Source of the DNA: Rhodococcoides corynebacterioides
Lineage (GTDB): Bacteria > Actinomycetota > Actinomycetes > Mycobacteriales > Mycobacteriaceae
Assembly: GCF_019834675.1 (NCBI RefSeq)
Contig: NZ_JABUBU010000008.1
Location: 49,754 to 113,753 of the forward strand
DNA length: 64,000 bases
Reading direction: 5' to 3'
This document shows, one piece after another, positions 50,712-61,720 of this stretch (position 1 is its first letter; each line of letters starts with the position of its first letter). Made by a program: the position numbers and the translations under genes. The notes beneath the pieces are model-generated. The model worked only from the letters and a program-made list of their open reading frames with translations, searched no databases and had not been told where the DNA came from.

Positions 50712-51593
50712 TCAGAAGCTGTGCTCGGCTCCGGGGAAGGAACCGGCGCGCACCTCGCGGGCGTACTCGGCCGCGGCCCGGCGCAACTCGTCGCCCACCG
50801 CCCCGAACCGCTTGACGAACTTCGCGGTGCGGCCGCTGGTGTAGCCGGCCATGTCCTGCCAGACGAGCACCTGGGCGTCGCAGTCGGGACCGGCCCCGAT
50901 GCCGACCGTGGGGATGACCAGCTTGCGGGTCACCTGGCCCGCGAGCTCGGCCGGGACCATCTCCATGACCACCGAGAACGCGCCGGCCTCCTGCACGGCG
51001 ACGGCGTCGGCCACGAGACGCTCGGACGCGTCGCCGCGGCCCTGCACGCGGAATCCGCCGAGCCCGTTGACGCTCTGCGGGGTGAACCCGATGTGGGCCA
51101 TGACCGGGATGCCCGCGGCGGTGATCGCCGCGATCTGCTCGGCCACGCGCTCGCCGCCCTCGAGCTTGACCGCGTGCGCCTGGCCCTCCTTCATGAACCG
51201 GACGGCGGTCTCCACGGCCTGCTGCGGGGAGGTCTCGTAGGTGCCGAACGGCAGGTCGGCGACGACGAGAGCGTTCGGTGCGCCCCGCACCACGCCGCGC
51301 ACGAGCGGCATCAACTCGTCGACCGTGACGGGCACCGTGGTGTCGTAGCCGTAGACGACGTTGGCAGCGGAATCGCCCACGAGCAGCACGGGGATGCCGG
51401 CGTCCTCGAAGATGCGGGCGCTGGAGTAGTCGTAGGCGGTGAGCATGGCCCACCGGTCACCGGACGCCTTCATGGCCTGGAGGTGATGGACGCGGGTCTT
51501 CCGACCGGTCGGTGCGCCGTAGAGCGGAGTCTCGGCAGCGCTGTCGTGGTCGGTGCGGTCGGTGGAGTCGGTGCCGGGCACGGGAGCGGACAC
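50712..51593 (-). CDS. panB: 3-methyl-2-oxobutanoate hydroxymethyltransferase
   Basis: The 293-aa TIM-barrel enzyme makes ketopantoate from alpha-ketoisovalerate and methylenetetrahydrofolate, the first committed step of pantothenate synthesis. It has [17 protein letters not shown], the metal ligands in [32 protein letters not shown] and [20 protein letters not shown] at 51593 is preceded by AAAGGG. The N-terminal 30 residues before RKTRVHHLQ are a disordered extension. Confidence 0.95.
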   Translation of the reverse strand: MSAPVPGTDSTDRTDHDSAAETPLYGAPTGRKTRVHHLQAMKASGDRWAMLTAYDYSSARIFEDAGIPVLLVGDSAANVVYGYDTTVPVTVDELMPLVRGVVRGAPNALVVADLPFGTYETSPQQAVETAVRFMKEGQAHAVKLEGGERVAEQIAAITAAGIPVMAHIGFTPQSVNGLGGFRVQGRGDASERLVADAVAVQEAGAFSVVMEMVPAELAGQVTRKLVIPTVGIGAGPDCDAQVLVWQDMAGYTSGRTAKFVKRFGAVGDELRRAAAEYAREVRAGSFPGAEHSF

Positions 51594-51747
51594 GTGGGTC
51601 CCTTTCGTCCTCGAGGCCCGCCGTGCGGGTCCCCGGGTGAATGCTGACCAGGCAAGTCTGCCACCGACGCCGGTCGGCGCCGGTGTGGCATCGGTCACCC
51701 CCCGGCGCCCGGGACGAGATGTCGGCGGGTCGTGCCACCATCGACGC

Positions 51748-53355
51748 GTGGTCCTTCCGCGCGGCCGTCGCCGCTTCCTCCCGTCGGTCGCCGTCGTGCT
51801 GCTCACGGTGACGTCGATCGCCGGATGCGCCACGCCGAGCGATCCCGCATCGGGTGTCACCGGAACGGAGTCCGCCCCGACTGCCGCGCCGCCCGGTCCG
51901 GACGTGCTGCCGGGTCCGGACGACGCGCGTCCCCGCACTCTGGTGGAGTTCGAGGCGCAGCGCGTGCAATGGGGGTCGTGCGACGGGTTCGCCACGGACG
52001 GCAGCGCCCTCGACACCGCCCTGCAGTGCGGTCGTGTCCTGGTGCCGCTCGACTACGGCGATCCGGCGGGACCGCTCGCGTCGCTGGCGCTCTCGCGGTC
52101 GCCGGCGTCGGGTCCGGCGATCGGGTCGATGCTGGTCAACCCGGGTGGCCCGGGCGCGTCCGGGCTCTCCACGGCGACGGTCGCCCGCGGCACCGCGGTG
52201 GCCGACCGGCTCGACGTGATCGGTTTCGACCCGCGCGGGATCGGCGCCTCGGTGCCGGCGGTTCGCTGCGACACGGCCGCGGAGTTCGACGCCGAGCGTG
52301 CGGACGACGACGTCGACACCTCGCCCGCGGGGATCGCGGAGACCGAGTCGGAGAACAAGGCCTACGCCCAGCGCTGCGCCGATCGCAACGACCCCGTCCT
52401 TCTCGCGCACATGAGCAGCGAAGACGTCGCCCGCGACATGGACCTGATGCGCACTGCGCTCGGTGACCCCGCGCTGACCTATCTGGGGTTCTCGTACGGC
52501 ACGCGGCTCGGGTACACCTACGCCGAGCTGTTCCCGGATCGGGTGCGGGCGATGGTGCTCGACGGCGCCCTCGACCCCGCCGCGGACGTCTCCGCGGAGA
52601 CCGTCGCGCAGGGAGCCGGGTTCCAGACCGTGTTCGACGCGTTCGCGCGCGACTGCGCCGCGCGGTCGGACTGCCCGCTCGGGACCGTGCCGGACGACGC
52701 GGTGGCGCGCTTCCGCGCGCTGGTCGATCCGCTGATCGGGGCGCCCGTGCCGGCCGACGACGATCGCACGCTGAGTTACGACGATGCGATCACCGGGGTG
52801 CAACAGGCGCTCTACACGGAGCAGTTGTGGGAGCCGCTGCGGCGCGGCCTCACCGAACTCGCCTCCGGCCGGGGGACCGAGCTGCTCGCGCTGGCCGACT
52901 TCTACAACCAGCGGCAGCCCGACGGCACCTACACCAACAGCAACGACGCCTTCACCGCCGTGCGGTGCGTCGACGATCCGCGGATCCTCGACCGGGCGCG
53001 GACCGGCGCGGTGGACCGTGAGTTCCGGGCCGCCGCACCGTTCCTCGACGACGGGCGCGGCGCCGGCGACGCCCCGCTGGACTCGTGCGCCTTCTGGCCG
53101 GTCCCGACGCGCGCCGATCCGGGGCCGCTGCAGATCACGGGACTGCCGCCCACCGTCGTCGTCTCCACGACCGCCGACCCGGCGACGCCGTACGAGGCGG
53201 GCGTCGCCCTCGCCCGCCAACTCGGCGCGGCGCTGGTGACGTTCGAGGGGGACCAGCACACGGCGTCGTTCGCCGGGGTGGCGTGCGTCGACGACGCGGT
53301 GACGGACTACCTCGTCGACCTCACCGTGCCGCCGCCCGGTCTGCGCTGTCCGTGA
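51748..53355 (+). CDS. Exported alpha/beta-hydrolase peptidase lipoprotein (CaeA/SlpD-like)
   Basis: The 535-aa protein has a signal peptide with lipobox SIAGC (Cys about residue 28) and a Pro/Asp-rich spacer. It then has a tripeptidyl-peptidase-type alpha/beta-hydrolase domain: [11 protein letters not shown] oxyanion motif, FDPRGIGAS, nucleophile [20 protein letters not shown] (Ser about 251), and the TAP-like C-terminal domain from about 415 with the terminal His in GDQHTA. It resembles M. tuberculosis Rv2224c/Rv2223c (CaeA/Hip1 group) at the same place in the map. GTG at 51748; divergent from panB. Confidence 0.88.
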   Translation: MVLPRGRRRFLPSVAVVLLTVTSIAGCATPSDPASGVTGTESAPTAAPPGPDVLPGPDDARPRTLVEFEAQRVQWGSCDGFATDGSALDTALQCGRVLVPLDYGDPAGPLASLALSRSPASGPAIGSMLVNPGGPGASGLSTATVARGTAVADRLDVIGFDPRGIGASVPAVRCDTAAEFDAERADDDVDTSPAGIAETESENKAYAQRCADRNDPVLLAHMSSEDVARDMDLMRTALGDPALTYLGFSYGTRLGYTYAELFPDRVRAMVLDGALDPAADVSAETVAQGAGFQTVFDAFARDCAARSDCPLGTVPDDAVARFRALVDPLIGAPVPADDDRTLSYDDAITGVQQALYTEQLWEPLRRGLTELASGRGTELLALADFYNQRQPDGTYTNSNDAFTAVRCVDDPRILDRARTGAVDREFRAAAPFLDDGRGAGDAPLDSCAFWPVPTRADPGPLQITGLPPTVVVSTTADPATPYEAGVALARQLGAALVTFEGDQHTASFAGVACVDDAVTDYLVDLTVPPPGLRCP

Positions 53356-53407
53356 CCGCACCCGACCCGCCGCGCCCCGATGTAACACGGATTTAATGCG
53401 GCGTGCC

Positions 53408-53413
53408 TAGCCT
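53408..53413 (+). promoter_or_regulatory. -10 element of a leaderless glnA2 promoter
   Basis: TAGCCT fits TANNNT and lies 7 nt before the glnA2 ATG. There is no Shine-Dalgarno sequence between them, so the transcript probably begins at the ATG. Confidence 0.5.
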
Positions 53414-53420
53414 GACGGTC

Positions 53421-54761
53421 ATGGATCGCCAAAAGGAATTCGTGCTGCGCACGCTGGAGGAGCGCGACATTCGATTCGTGCGCCTCTGGTTCACGGACGT
53501 GCTCGGATACCTCAAGTCGGTGGCGATCGCGCCCGCGGAGCTCGAGGGCGCCTTCGAGGAGGGGATCGGCTTCGACGGGTCCGCCATCGAGGGCTTCTCG
53601 CGGGTCTCCGAGGCGGACACGGTGGCCAAGCCGGACCCCACGACGTTCCAGATCCTGCCGTGGACCACCAGCAAGGGCGAGCAGCACTCAGCCCGCATGT
53701 TCTGCGACATCGCGATGCCGGACGGGTCGCCCTCGTGGGCCGACTCGCGCCATGTGCTGCGGCGTCAGTTGAGCAAGGCGAGCGATCTCGGCTTCAGCTG
53801 CTACGTCCACCCCGAGATCGAGTTCTTCCTCTGCAGCGAGATGCCCGACGACGGCCGTCCCCCGACCCCGGCCGACAACGGCGGGTACTTCGACCAGGCC
53901 GTCCACGACGCCGCGCCGAACTTCCGTCGGCACGCGATCGACGCGCTCGAGTCGATGGGCATCTCCGTCGAGTTCAGCCATCACGAGGCCGCGCCCGGGC
54001 AGCAGGAGATCGACCTGCGCTACGCCGACGCGCTGTCGATGGCGGACAACGTGATGACCTTCCGCTACCTGGTCAAGGAGGTCGCGATCGAGGAGGGTGT
54101 GCGCGCGACGTTCATGCCCAAGCCGTTCAGTGACCAGGCCGGCTCGGCGATGCACACCCACATGAGCCTGTTCGAGGGCGAGACCAACGCCTTCCACAAC
54201 CCCGACGATCCGATGCAGCTCTCGGACACCGGCAAGGCGTTCATCGCCGGCATTCTCGAGCACGCCAACGAGATCAGCGCCGTCACCAACCAGTGGGTCA
54301 ACTCCTACAAGCGACTCATCCACGGCGGCGAGGCGCCGACCGCGGCGTCGTGGGGCCCGTCCAATCGCTCCGCGTTGATCCGCGTGCCGATGTACACGCC
54401 CAACAAGGCGTCGTCGCGCCGCGTCGAGATCCGCAGCCCCGACTCGGCCTGCAACCCGTACCTCACCTTCGCCGTGCTCCTGGCCGCCGGACTGCGCGGT
54501 ATCGAGCAGGGCTACGAGCTGCCGCCGGAGGCGGAGGAGGACGTCTGGTCGCTCACCTCCGCCGAACGGCGCGCCATGGGGTACCGCGAGCTGCCGAGCA
54601 GCCTCAACGAGGCCCTCGCCGCCATGGAGAAGTCCGAGTTGGTGGCCGAGACGCTCGGCGAGCACGTGTTCGACTACTTCCTGCGCAACAAGCGTCGGGA
54701 GTGGGAGTCCTACCGGTCGCGCGTCACGCCGTTCGAGCTCGAGACCTACCTCGGACTGTGA
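53421..54761 (+). CDS. glnA2: Glutamine synthetase, GlnA2-type
   Basis: The 446-aa enzyme is a glutamine synthetase. It has GIGFDGSAIEGF, VHPEIEFFL (metal site), SMADNVMTFRY and the ATP region GSAMHTHMSL, with the glutamate-binding loop SYKRLIHGGEAP and RVEIRSPD. The start MDRQKEFVLRTLEER and the total length agree with M. tuberculosis GlnA2 (446 aa). The adenylylation-type loop is not the conserved KNLYDLPPEE form; it reads ELPPEAEED. The next gene, 64 nt away, is glnE, whose product modifies the GlnA type. Confidence 0.95.
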   Translation: MDRQKEFVLRTLEERDIRFVRLWFTDVLGYLKSVAIAPAELEGAFEEGIGFDGSAIEGFSRVSEADTVAKPDPTTFQILPWTTSKGEQHSARMFCDIAMPDGSPSWADSRHVLRRQLSKASDLGFSCYVHPEIEFFLCSEMPDDGRPPTPADNGGYFDQAVHDAAPNFRRHAIDALESMGISVEFSHHEAAPGQQEIDLRYADALSMADNVMTFRYLVKEVAIEEGVRATFMPKPFSDQAGSAMHTHMSLFEGETNAFHNPDDPMQLSDTGKAFIAGILEHANEISAVTNQWVNSYKRLIHGGEAPTAASWGPSNRSALIRVPMYTPNKASSRRVEIRSPDSACNPYLTFAVLLAAGLRGIEQGYELPPEAEEDVWSLTSAERRAMGYRELPSSLNEALAAMEKSELVAETLGEHVFDYFLRNKRREWESYRSRVTPFELETYLGL

Positions 54762-54825
54762 GCCCTAGCGCCGCCGGCAGCGTGTCGCCCGAGTCGCGAG
54801 TCCGTTCGATCCGAGAGAGTGCGCG

Positions 54826-57800
54826 ATGACCCCTCCACCCGGCCGATCGACTCTGCCCAGTCCGGGGCGCCTGGGGTTGGTCGCGAGCACCGCCGCGGCC
54901 GATCTGGGGCGCCTCGGATGGACCACCGACACCGACGTGGACCTGCTGTGGTCGCTGTCGAGGTCGCCGGACGCGGACCTCGCCCTGCGCACGGTCGTCC
55001 GTCTCGCGGATGCACTCGGTGACGACTGGACCGAGCTCGACGGTGTCCTGCGCCGCGATCCGCTGGTGCGGGGGCGGCTGTTCGCGCTGGTGGGATCGTC
55101 GAGCGAGCTCGGCGATCACCTGGTGGGGCAACCCGAGAAGTGGCGACTGCTCGCCGAGCACCGCACCGCGCTCCCGACGTCCGACGAGGTGCGTGCCGAC
55201 CTGCTCGACGCCGTCGAGGCCGCCCCCGAAGCGGGGGAGTGCGCGTCCGACGGGCTGTTCCGTGCCTCGGTGACGGGCCCGAAGGCCGTCCTGGCGCTGC
55301 GCACCGTCTACCGCGACCACCTCATGATTCTGGCCGCCGCGGACCTCGCGGCGACGGTGGAGAACGAACCCGTCGTCCCCTACGAGACCGTCGCCCGTCA
55401 TCTGTCCGATCTGGCCGACGCGGCGCTCACCGCCGCCCTCGCCGTGGCCGTCGCCACCACGTTCCCGGACGAGCCGTGCACCGTGCGGCTCGCGGTGATC
55501 GCCATGGGCAAATGCGGTGCGCGCGAACTGAACTACGTCTCCGACGTCGACGTGGTCTTCGTCGCCGAACCCGCCACGACGGCCGCCACCCGGCTCGCCG
55601 GGGAGCTCATGCGCGTGGGATCGTCGGCCTTCTTCGAGGTCGACGCGGCCCTGCGGCCCGAGGGCAAGCAGGGTGAGCTGGTCCGCACCCTCGACTCGCA
55701 CCTGGCCTACTACCAGCGGTGGGCCAAGACGTGGGAGTTCCAGGCGCTGCTGAAGGCTCGTGCGATGACCGGCGACGCCGATCTGGGCCGTGCCTACGTC
55801 GAGGCGGTCACGCCGCTGGTGTGGAACGCCAGCGAACGCGAGGACTTCGTCCCCGAGGTGCAGGCCATGCGCCGACGGGTCGAGGAGATGGTGCCGCCGG
55901 AGCTGCGCGAGCGGGAGATCAAACTCGGCCGCGGCAGCCTGCGCGACGTCGAATTCGCCGTGCAGCTGCTGCAGATGGTGCACGGCCGCGGCGACGAGTC
56001 GCTGCACGTGCAGAGCACCGTGTCCGCGCTGTCCGCCCTGGCGGACGGGGGATACGTCGGGCGCGACGACGCCGCCAACCTGACGGCGTCCTACGAGTTC
56101 CTCCGGTTGATCGAACACCGGTTGCAACTGCAGAAACTGCAACGGACGCACACGCTTCCGCCGTTCGACGACGACGAGGCGCTGCGGTGGCTCGCGCGCG
56201 CCGCCCACATGCGTCCCGACGGCAACAACGACGCGCTGGGTGTCCTGCGTCAGGAGATCCGCCGCAATGCCCAACGCATCCGTCGACTGCACGCGCGGCT
56301 GTTCTACCGGCCGCTGCTCGAGTCGGTCGCCCGGCTCGACAGCGACGCGCTGCGGCTGAGCACCGACTCGGCCAAGCGGCAGCTCTCGGCCCTGGGGTAC
56401 TCCGCGCCGCAGAACGCGCTCGGGCACCTCGGCGCCCTGGTCGGCATGGGTGCGCGCAAGGGGCGTATCCAGGCGATGCTCCTGCCGACGCTGCTCGAAT
56501 GGCTCGGTGACACACCGGATCCCGACGCCGGACTGCTGGCCTACCGACGGCTGTGCGAGGAGGTCGCGGAACAGTCCTGGTTCCTCCGCCTGGTCCGCGA
56601 CGAGGGCCCGGTGGCCCAGCGTCTGATGCGGGTACTCGGCTCGTCGGAATACCTGCGCAGCGTGTTGGTCAACGCCCCCGAGGTCATTCGCCTCTACGGC
56701 GACGGCGCGTCCGGGCCGAAACTCCTCGACGTCGACCCCACCGAAACGTACGGCGCCATCCTCAAATCGTCCGCGCGGTACGAGGATCCGGTGCGCGCCG
56801 TCGCGGCCGCCCGCTCCCTCCGACGCTACGAACTCGCCCGCGTCGCCTCCGCCGACATCCTCGGGCTCCTCGACGTGCCCGAGGTGTGCCGCGCCCTGTC
56901 GTCGGTGTGGGCTGCCGTCATCAACGCCGCGCTCGACGCCGCGGTGCGCGCGTCCGTCGCCGATCGCGGCGAGCCCGCCCCGGCCACCATCGCGATCATC
57001 GGCATGGGCCGCCTCGGCGGCGGCGAACTGGGTTACGGCTCGGACGCCGACGTCCTGTTCGTCTGCGAGCCGGTCGAGGGAGCCGACGACGCCGACGCCG
57101 TGAAGTGGGCCAACGCCATCGCCGACCGCGTCCGCACGCTGCTCGGCTCACCCAGCCAGGACCCGCCGCTGGAAGTGGACACCGGACTGCGGCCGGAAGG
57201 CCGCAACGGGCCCGTCGTGCGGACGTTGTCGGCGTACGAGGCGTACTACACGCAGTGGGCGCAGGCCTGGGAGATCCAGGCGCTCCTGCGGGCGCACCAG
57301 GTCGCCGGGGACCAGGACCTCGGCGTCCGGTTCCTGCTCATGGCGGACGCCGTCCGCTATCCCGAGGGCGGAGTCTCCGAGGAGGCCGTCCGCGAGATCC
57401 GCCGCATCAAGGCCCGTGTCGACGCGGAACGGCTGCCCAAGGGCGCCGACCCCACCACCCACACCAAACTCGGTCGCGGGGGACTGGCCGACGTCGAGTG
57501 GACCGTGCAGCTGCTGCAGCTGCGTCACGCCCACCGCGTGCCCGCGCTGCACAACACCTCGACGCTGCAGGCGCTCGACGCCATCGGCGCGGCCGAGCTG
57601 ATGAGTCCGGGCGACGTCGATCTGCTGCGCCAGGCGTGGCTCACCGCCACCGAGGCACGCAACGCCCTGGTCCTGGTGCGCGGCAAGCCCACCGACCAGC
57701 TACCCGCTCCCGGCAAGGTGCTCTCCGCGGTCGCGCAGGTGGCCGGCTGGCCGGGCGGTGACGCCGGGTCCTTCCTGGACAACTACCTGCGCGTCACCCG

Positions 57801-57840
57801 CCGGGCGAAGAACGTCGTCGAGCGGGCGTTCGGATCCTGA
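54826..57840 (+). CDS. glnE: Bifunctional glutamine-synthetase adenylyltransferase/deadenylase
   Basis: The 1004-aa protein has two nucleotidyltransferase domains, each with GxGxxD-type metal motifs: first [19 protein letters not shown] (about 225-245) and second [19 protein letters not shown] (about 727-745). Two regulatory helical regions and the PII-binding segments complete the family layout. It adenylylates and deadenylylates the regulatory tyrosine of GlnA under nitrogen control. ATG at 54826 gives a normal N-terminus ([10 protein letters not shown]). Confidence 0.96.
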   Translation: MTPPPGRSTLPSPGRLGLVASTAAADLGRLGWTTDTDVDLLWSLSRSPDADLALRTVVRLADALGDDWTELDGVLRRDPLVRGRLFALVGSSSELGDHLVGQPEKWRLLAEHRTALPTSDEVRADLLDAVEAAPEAGECASDGLFRASVTGPKAVLALRTVYRDHLMILAAADLAATVENEPVVPYETVARHLSDLADAALTAALAVAVATTFPDEPCTVRLAVIAMGKCGARELNYVSDVDVVFVAEPATTAATRLAGELMRVGSSAFFEVDAALRPEGKQGELVRTLDSHLAYYQRWAKTWEFQALLKARAMTGDADLGRAYVEAVTPLVWNASEREDFVPEVQAMRRRVEEMVPPELREREIKLGRGSLRDVEFAVQLLQMVHGRGDESLHVQSTVSALSALADGGYVGRDDAANLTASYEFLRLIEHRLQLQKLQRTHTLPPFDDDEALRWLARAAHMRPDGNNDALGVLRQEIRRNAQRIRRLHARLFYRPLLESVARLDSDALRLSTDSAKRQLSALGYSAPQNALGHLGALVGMGARKGRIQAMLLPTLLEWLGDTPDPDAGLLAYRRLCEEVAEQSWFLRLVRDEGPVAQRLMRVLGSSEYLRSVLVNAPEVIRLYGDGASGPKLLDVDPTETYGAILKSSARYEDPVRAVAAARSLRRYELARVASADILGLLDVPEVCRALSSVWAAVINAALDAAVRASVADRGEPAPATIAIIGMGRLGGGELGYGSDADVLFVCEPVEGADDADAVKWANAIADRVRTLLGSPSQDPPLEVDTGLRPEGRNGPVVRTLSAYEAYYTQWAQAWEIQALLRAHQVAGDQDLGVRFLLMADAVRYPEGGVSEEAVREIRRIKARVDAERLPKGADPTTHTKLGRGGLADVEWTVQLLQLRHAHRVPALHNTSTLQALDAIGAAELMSPGDVDLLRQAWLTATEARNALVLVRGKPTDQLPAPGKVLSAVAQVAGWPGGDAGSFLDNYLRVTRRAKNVVERAFGS

Positions 57841-57844
57841 CGGA

Positions 57845-58825
57845 TCAGTCGGTCCCCGCGGTCACGAACCCCTGCTCCACCATCCAGTCCCGCGCCACCT
57901 CGGCCGGTTCCCGACCGTCCACGTCGACCTGCTTGTTGAGCTCGGTGATGGCGTCGTTGGTCAACGCGGCCGAGACGGGAGCGGTGATCTCGGCGATCTC
58001 CGGGTACCGGTCCGCCACCTCCTGGCGCATGGTGACGGTGGCGTTGTAGCGGGGGAAGAACGCCTTGTCGTCCTCGACCACCACCAGGTTCAGGCCCTTG
58101 ATGCGGCCGTCGGTGGTGAAGACCTCACCGAACTTGCACTGCGAGCCCTCGGCGGTCGCCTGGTAGATCACGCCGGTCTGCAGAATCTGCCGCGGCACGG
58201 CGTTGGCGTCGAACCCGTAGGTGGCCGCCAGGCCGGGGAAGCCGTCCTGGCGTGAGTTGAACTCGGTCTCCACGCACACCGACGCCGCGGCGGGGTCGGT
58301 GTTCGCGAGTGCGGCGTAGTCGGACAAGGTCTTCACACCCGTCGCCTCCGCCGTCTGCTGGTTCATCGCGAGCGCGTAGGTGTTGTCCATCGGCGCCGGA
58401 TTGATCCAGACGATGCCGTTCTCCTTGTCGGCGTCCCGCACGGCGTCGTACTGCTCGGTGGCGTCGGCGATGGGAGTCTCGTTGCCCAGGTAGTTGATCC
58501 AGCCGGTCCCGGTGTACTCGTAGGCCAGGTCCACCTGCCCGCTGATCATGGCCTGCCGGGTGCTGTTCGACCCCGAGATGTTGGTCAGGTCGCGCACGTT
58601 CGCGCCCGCCGCCTCGAGCGCGAACTCGAGGATGTAGCCGAGCACGATCTGCTCGGTGAAGTCCTTCGACCCCACCGTCAGCTCGGCGCCCTCGAGTCCG
58701 GGCTGGGCGGTGATGCTGCCCGGGCCGACGTCGAGGGGGACCGCGCTACCGGACTGCAATCCGCAGCCGGCGAGGAGGAGTGAGGAGGCGCCGAGCGCCG
58801 CGAACAACCTGGTGGTGCGGCGCAT
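57845..58825 (-). CDS. ABC importer substrate-binding lipoprotein (glycine betaine/choline type)
   Basis: The 326-aa protein has a lipoprotein signal ending LLLAGC (Cys about residue 21) and an OpuAC-like/QAT-type binding domain: VGSKDFTEQIVLGYILEFAL, YEYTGTGWINYLG and PAPMDNTYALAMN. The Tyr and Trp residues that would form an aromatic cage around a quaternary amine are present. It binds an osmoprotectant at the outer face of the membrane. ATG at 58825 directly follows the permease stop. Last gene of the operon. Confidence 0.9.
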   Translation of the reverse strand: MRRTTRLFAALGASSLLLAGCGLQSGSAVPLDVGPGSITAQPGLEGAELTVGSKDFTEQIVLGYILEFALEAAGANVRDLTNISGSNSTRQAMISGQVDLAYEYTGTGWINYLGNETPIADATEQYDAVRDADKENGIVWINPAPMDNTYALAMNQQTAEATGVKTLSDYAALANTDPAAASVCVETEFNSRQDGFPGLAATYGFDANAVPRQILQTGVIYQATAEGSQCKFGEVFTTDGRIKGLNLVVVEDDKAFFPRYNATVTMRQEVADRYPEIAEITAPVSAALTNDAITELNKQVDVDGREPAEVARDWMVEQGFVTAGTD

Positions 58826-59638
58826 CTAGCGAAGTCCCTTCGGTCCGAGATAGGCCTCGGCGAGCGCGCCGAGCCAGTCGACGAGCAGGGCGAGTGCGAC
58901 GGCAAGCACGGCACCGACGACGAGGATGAGCGGCTGATTGAGCTTGTAGCCGGTGTCGATGAGCACACCCAGGCCACCGGCGCCGACCAGGAAGCTCAGC
59001 GTGGCGGTGCCGACGGCGAGCACGAGCGAGGTGCGCAGACCCGCGAGGATGTACGGCACGGCGAGCGGAAACTCGATGCGGCGCAACACTCCACCGCTGG
59101 ACATACCCTGCCCGCGGGCGGCGTCGATGTAGCTGGGGTCGACCTGCTGGAACCCGAGCATGGTGTTCCGCAGCACCGGCAGCAGCGAGTAGAAGGCGAT
59201 GGGCAGCACGCCGATCCAGAAGCCGGTGGTGCTGGTCAGCAGGAACAGCAGGACCAGCAGACCGACCGCCGGAGCGGCCTGTCCGATGTTGGCGATCCCG
59301 ATGAAGAGCGGCGCGAGTCTGCGGTACCCGTTGCGGGTCAACAGGATTCCCAGCGGGACGGCCACCAGGACCACGAGGGCGGTCACCACGAAGGTGATGA
59401 GGACGTGCTGCAGCACCGTCTCGGAGATCGTGCCGATGTTGATGGTCTCGGCCTGGGTGGCCGTCAGCTCCCGGGTGAGGGCGTAGGTCAGCAGGACGGC
59501 GACCATGACGACGACGATCAGCGGCTGGATGAGCAGGCGGATTCGTTCCGCGCGCCGCACGGCGCGGGCCGCGGACTCCGCGTCGGCGGCCGGGTCGACG
59601 TCACCGCCGAGGGCAGGCGCCTCCGACGCGGTGGTCAC
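58826..59638 (-). CDS. ABC importer permease (glycine betaine/choline type)
   Basis: The 270-aa permease has about six membrane segments and the EAA loop that contacts the ATPase (DAARGQGMSSGGVLRRIEFPLA, about residues 165-186). It is of the ProW/OpuBB type. GTG at 59638 overlaps the ATPase stop (GTGA). It has an acidic 45-residue cytoplasmic N-terminus before the first helix. Confidence 0.9.
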   Translation of the reverse strand: MTTASEAPALGGDVDPAADAESAARAVRRAERIRLLIQPLIVVVMVAVLLTYALTRELTATQAETINIGTISETVLQHVLITFVVTALVVLVAVPLGILLTRNGYRRLAPLFIGIANIGQAAPAVGLLVLLFLLTSTTGFWIGVLPIAFYSLLPVLRNTMLGFQQVDPSYIDAARGQGMSSGGVLRRIEFPLAVPYILAGLRTSLVLAVGTATLSFLVGAGGLGVLIDTGYKLNQPLILVVGAVLAVALALLVDWLGALAEAYLGPKGLR

Positions 59639-60840
59639 GAGGACGCTCCCGCCGCGGCCGGCGACGCGGCCGGATCCTGATCGACGTGGTCGTCGGCGTG
59701 CGCCGAGCGGATGGTCTTGATGGTGTCGATCAACTGCTCGATGGTGATGGTGCCGACGTACTCGCCGCGGTTGCCGGTCACGGTGGCCGTCGCATTGCCC
59801 TCGGCGAGAAGGGCTTCGAGCGCGTCCTGGAGCGTCGACTGAGTCGAGACCAGTTCTCCGATCGGGACGCCGACGTCGCGAAGGCTGCCGACATCTCGCA
59901 GATGGCGTCGGTCGGTCCATCGCACCGGGCGACGCCGCTCGTCGAGAATCAGACCCCAGGCCTGTGGGTCGGAACCGAGGGCGGCGTTCATCGATTCGAC
60001 GGGCTCGTTCTCGCCGAACGCGGGCACGTCGGACAGTTCGATGTCGCGCACGCGCATGAGGGTGAGCTGCTTGAGTGCGGCGCCGGCGCCGACGAAGCCG
60101 GCCACGGTGTCGTCGGCGGGGTTGGCGAGGACGGCCTCCGGTGTGTCGTATTGGAGGATCCGAGACTGGTTGCCCAGCACGGCAATACGATCACCGAGTT
60201 TGACCGCCTCGTCGAAGTCGTGGGTGACGAAGACGATGGTCTTGCCGAGTTCCGACTGCAGGCGCATGAGTTCGTCCTGCAGCAGACCACGAGTGATGGG
60301 GTCGACGGCTCCGAAGGGCTCGTCCATGAGCAGCACCGGAGGATCGGCGGCGAGGGCTCGTGCCACGCCGACGCGTTGCTGCTGACCACCGGAGAGCTGC
60401 CGCGGGTAGCGGCCGCGGTACTGGGCCGGGTCGAGACCGACGAGGTCGAGCATCTCGTCGGTGCGACTCTCGATCTTCTTCTTGTCCCACCCGATGAGCC
60501 CCGGCACGATGCCGACGTTCTGCGCGATGGTCATGTGCGGGAACAGCCCCGCCTGCTGGATGGAGTAGCCGATGGTGCGGCGCAGCTCGTTCGGGTCGAT
60601 CGACAGCGCGTCCTTGCCGCCGATGGTGATGCGGCCGGACGTCGGCTCGATCAGCCGGTTGATCATGCGCATGGTGGTGGTCTTGCCGCAGCCGGACGGG
60701 CCGACCAGGACGACCACCTCACCGGCGGGAATGGTCATCGACACGTGGTCGACGGCGGCGTTCTTCTGACCCGGGTAGGACTTGGTGACGTCCTCGAGCA
60801 CGATCTCCGCGCCGGTGGTGGTGCGATTGCTGTCAGTCAC
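59635..60840 (-). CDS. ABC importer ATPase with CBS-like C-terminus (glycine betaine/choline type)
   Basis: The 401-aa ATPase has Walker A GPSGCGKTTT, Q-loop YSIQQAGLFPHMT, signature LSGGQQQR, Walker B VLLMDEPFGAVDP and the H-loop FVTHDFDEA. The C-terminal region after about residue 250 contains a CBS-pair-like region (SMNAALGSDPQAWGLILD, TQSTLQDALEALLAEGNATATVT), which in this transporter group senses ionic strength. GTG at 60840 overlaps the upstream permease by 8 nt. Confidence 0.92.
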   Translation of the reverse strand: MTDSNRTTTGAEIVLEDVTKSYPGQKNAAVDHVSMTIPAGEVVVLVGPSGCGKTTTMRMINRLIEPTSGRITIGGKDALSIDPNELRRTIGYSIQQAGLFPHMTIAQNVGIVPGLIGWDKKKIESRTDEMLDLVGLDPAQYRGRYPRQLSGGQQQRVGVARALAADPPVLLMDEPFGAVDPITRGLLQDELMRLQSELGKTIVFVTHDFDEAVKLGDRIAVLGNQSRILQYDTPEAVLANPADDTVAGFVGAGAALKQLTLMRVRDIELSDVPAFGENEPVESMNAALGSDPQAWGLILDERRRPVRWTDRRHLRDVGSLRDVGVPIGELVSTQSTLQDALEALLAEGNATATVTGNRGEYVGTITIEQLIDTIKTIRSAHADDHVDQDPAASPAAAGASS

Positions 60841-61483
60841 GGATACCCCTCGAGGTGGTGAGCTTGCCGACGAGCACGAAGATGCCGTCGAGAATCAACG
60901 CCAGAACGACGATGAGAACGGTGCCGGTGAGGGCCTGAGGAACAGCGGTGGGACTGCCGACGCGGGCGAGGCCGGAGAAGAGGAGGTTGCCCAGGCCGGG
61001 GCCCTTGGCGTACGCGGCGATGGCCAGGATGCCCATCGCCATCTGCGTGCTCACGCGCATGCCGGTGAGGATGGACGGCCACGCGAGCGGGATCTCGATG
61101 CGGCGCAGCACCGCGACGCGGCTCATGCCGATGCCGCGGGCCGCGTCGCTGACCGCGGGGTCGACCGCGGCGAGGCCCACCACCGTGTTCCGGATGATGG
61201 GGAGCAGGGAGTACAGCACCAGCGCCGTCACCGTGGGGCCGACGCCGAGGCCCAGGATGGGAATCAGCAGGCCCAGGAGGGCGAACGACGGAATGGTCAG
61301 AACGGTGCTGGCAAGCGCGGTGGCCACGGCGGAGCCCGCAGGACTGCGGTAGACGAGGATGCCGATGAGGACGCCGAGCAGGGTGGCGATGAGCACGCAT
61401 TGGATCACAGCGGAAACGTGCAGATAGGAATCGATCGCGAGCTGCTTGCGCCGCCCGACCACGAAGTCCCACAGGGCATCCAT
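60833..61483 (-). CDS. ABC importer permease (glycine betaine/choline type), first gene of the operon
   Basis: The 216-aa permease has five to six helices and the coupling loop DAARGIGMSRVAVLRRIEIPLAWPS (about 125-149; shown in part as GIGMSRVAVLRRIEIPL). It pairs with the other permease of the operon as a heterodimer. ATG at 61483 gives the N-terminus MDALWDFVVGRRKQLA. It is the promoter-proximal gene of the four-gene unit. Confidence 0.9.
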   Translation of the reverse strand: MDALWDFVVGRRKQLAIDSYLHVSAVIQCVLIATLLGVLIGILVYRSPAGSAVATALASTVLTIPSFALLGLLIPILGLGVGPTVTALVLYSLLPIIRNTVVGLAAVDPAVSDAARGIGMSRVAVLRRIEIPLAWPSILTGMRVSTQMAMGILAIAAYAKGPGLGNLLFSGLARVGSPTAVPQALTGTVLIVVLALILDGIFVLVGKLTTSRGIRD

Positions 61484-61666
61484 CGAGCGCAGATCCTTTG
61501 TTCGACAACGGTGGGGCGCAGTGACACGTGAGCACTGCACCGTCCGGATCTGCGGGTGGATCGGCACCCACGGCCCATCGGGACGTGTCCACTCTTACCC
61601 CGATCGGCCTGCCGGGAAACCGGAAACGGCGATATCGACGGTCGATCGAGACCGGCCGGAGAAACG

Positions 61667-61705
61667 CCGAACGCCCGGCCGGAAGGATCCGGGCCGGGCG
61701 TTCGG
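61667..61705 (-). terminator. glnA terminator hairpin
   Basis: CCGAACGCCCGGCC pairs exactly with GGCCGGGCGTTCGG, a 14-bp stem with an 11-nt loop. It begins 16 nt after the glnA stop and also separates glnA from the ABC operon. Confidence 0.85.
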
Positions 61706-61720
61706 GGTGCGATCGGGTGA

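Noticed and set aside
53386..53405. GTAACACGGATTTAATGC upstream of glnA2 as a GlnR box
   Set aside because: The first half-site fits, but the second reads TTAAT instead of GAAAC, so the match is too weak to call.
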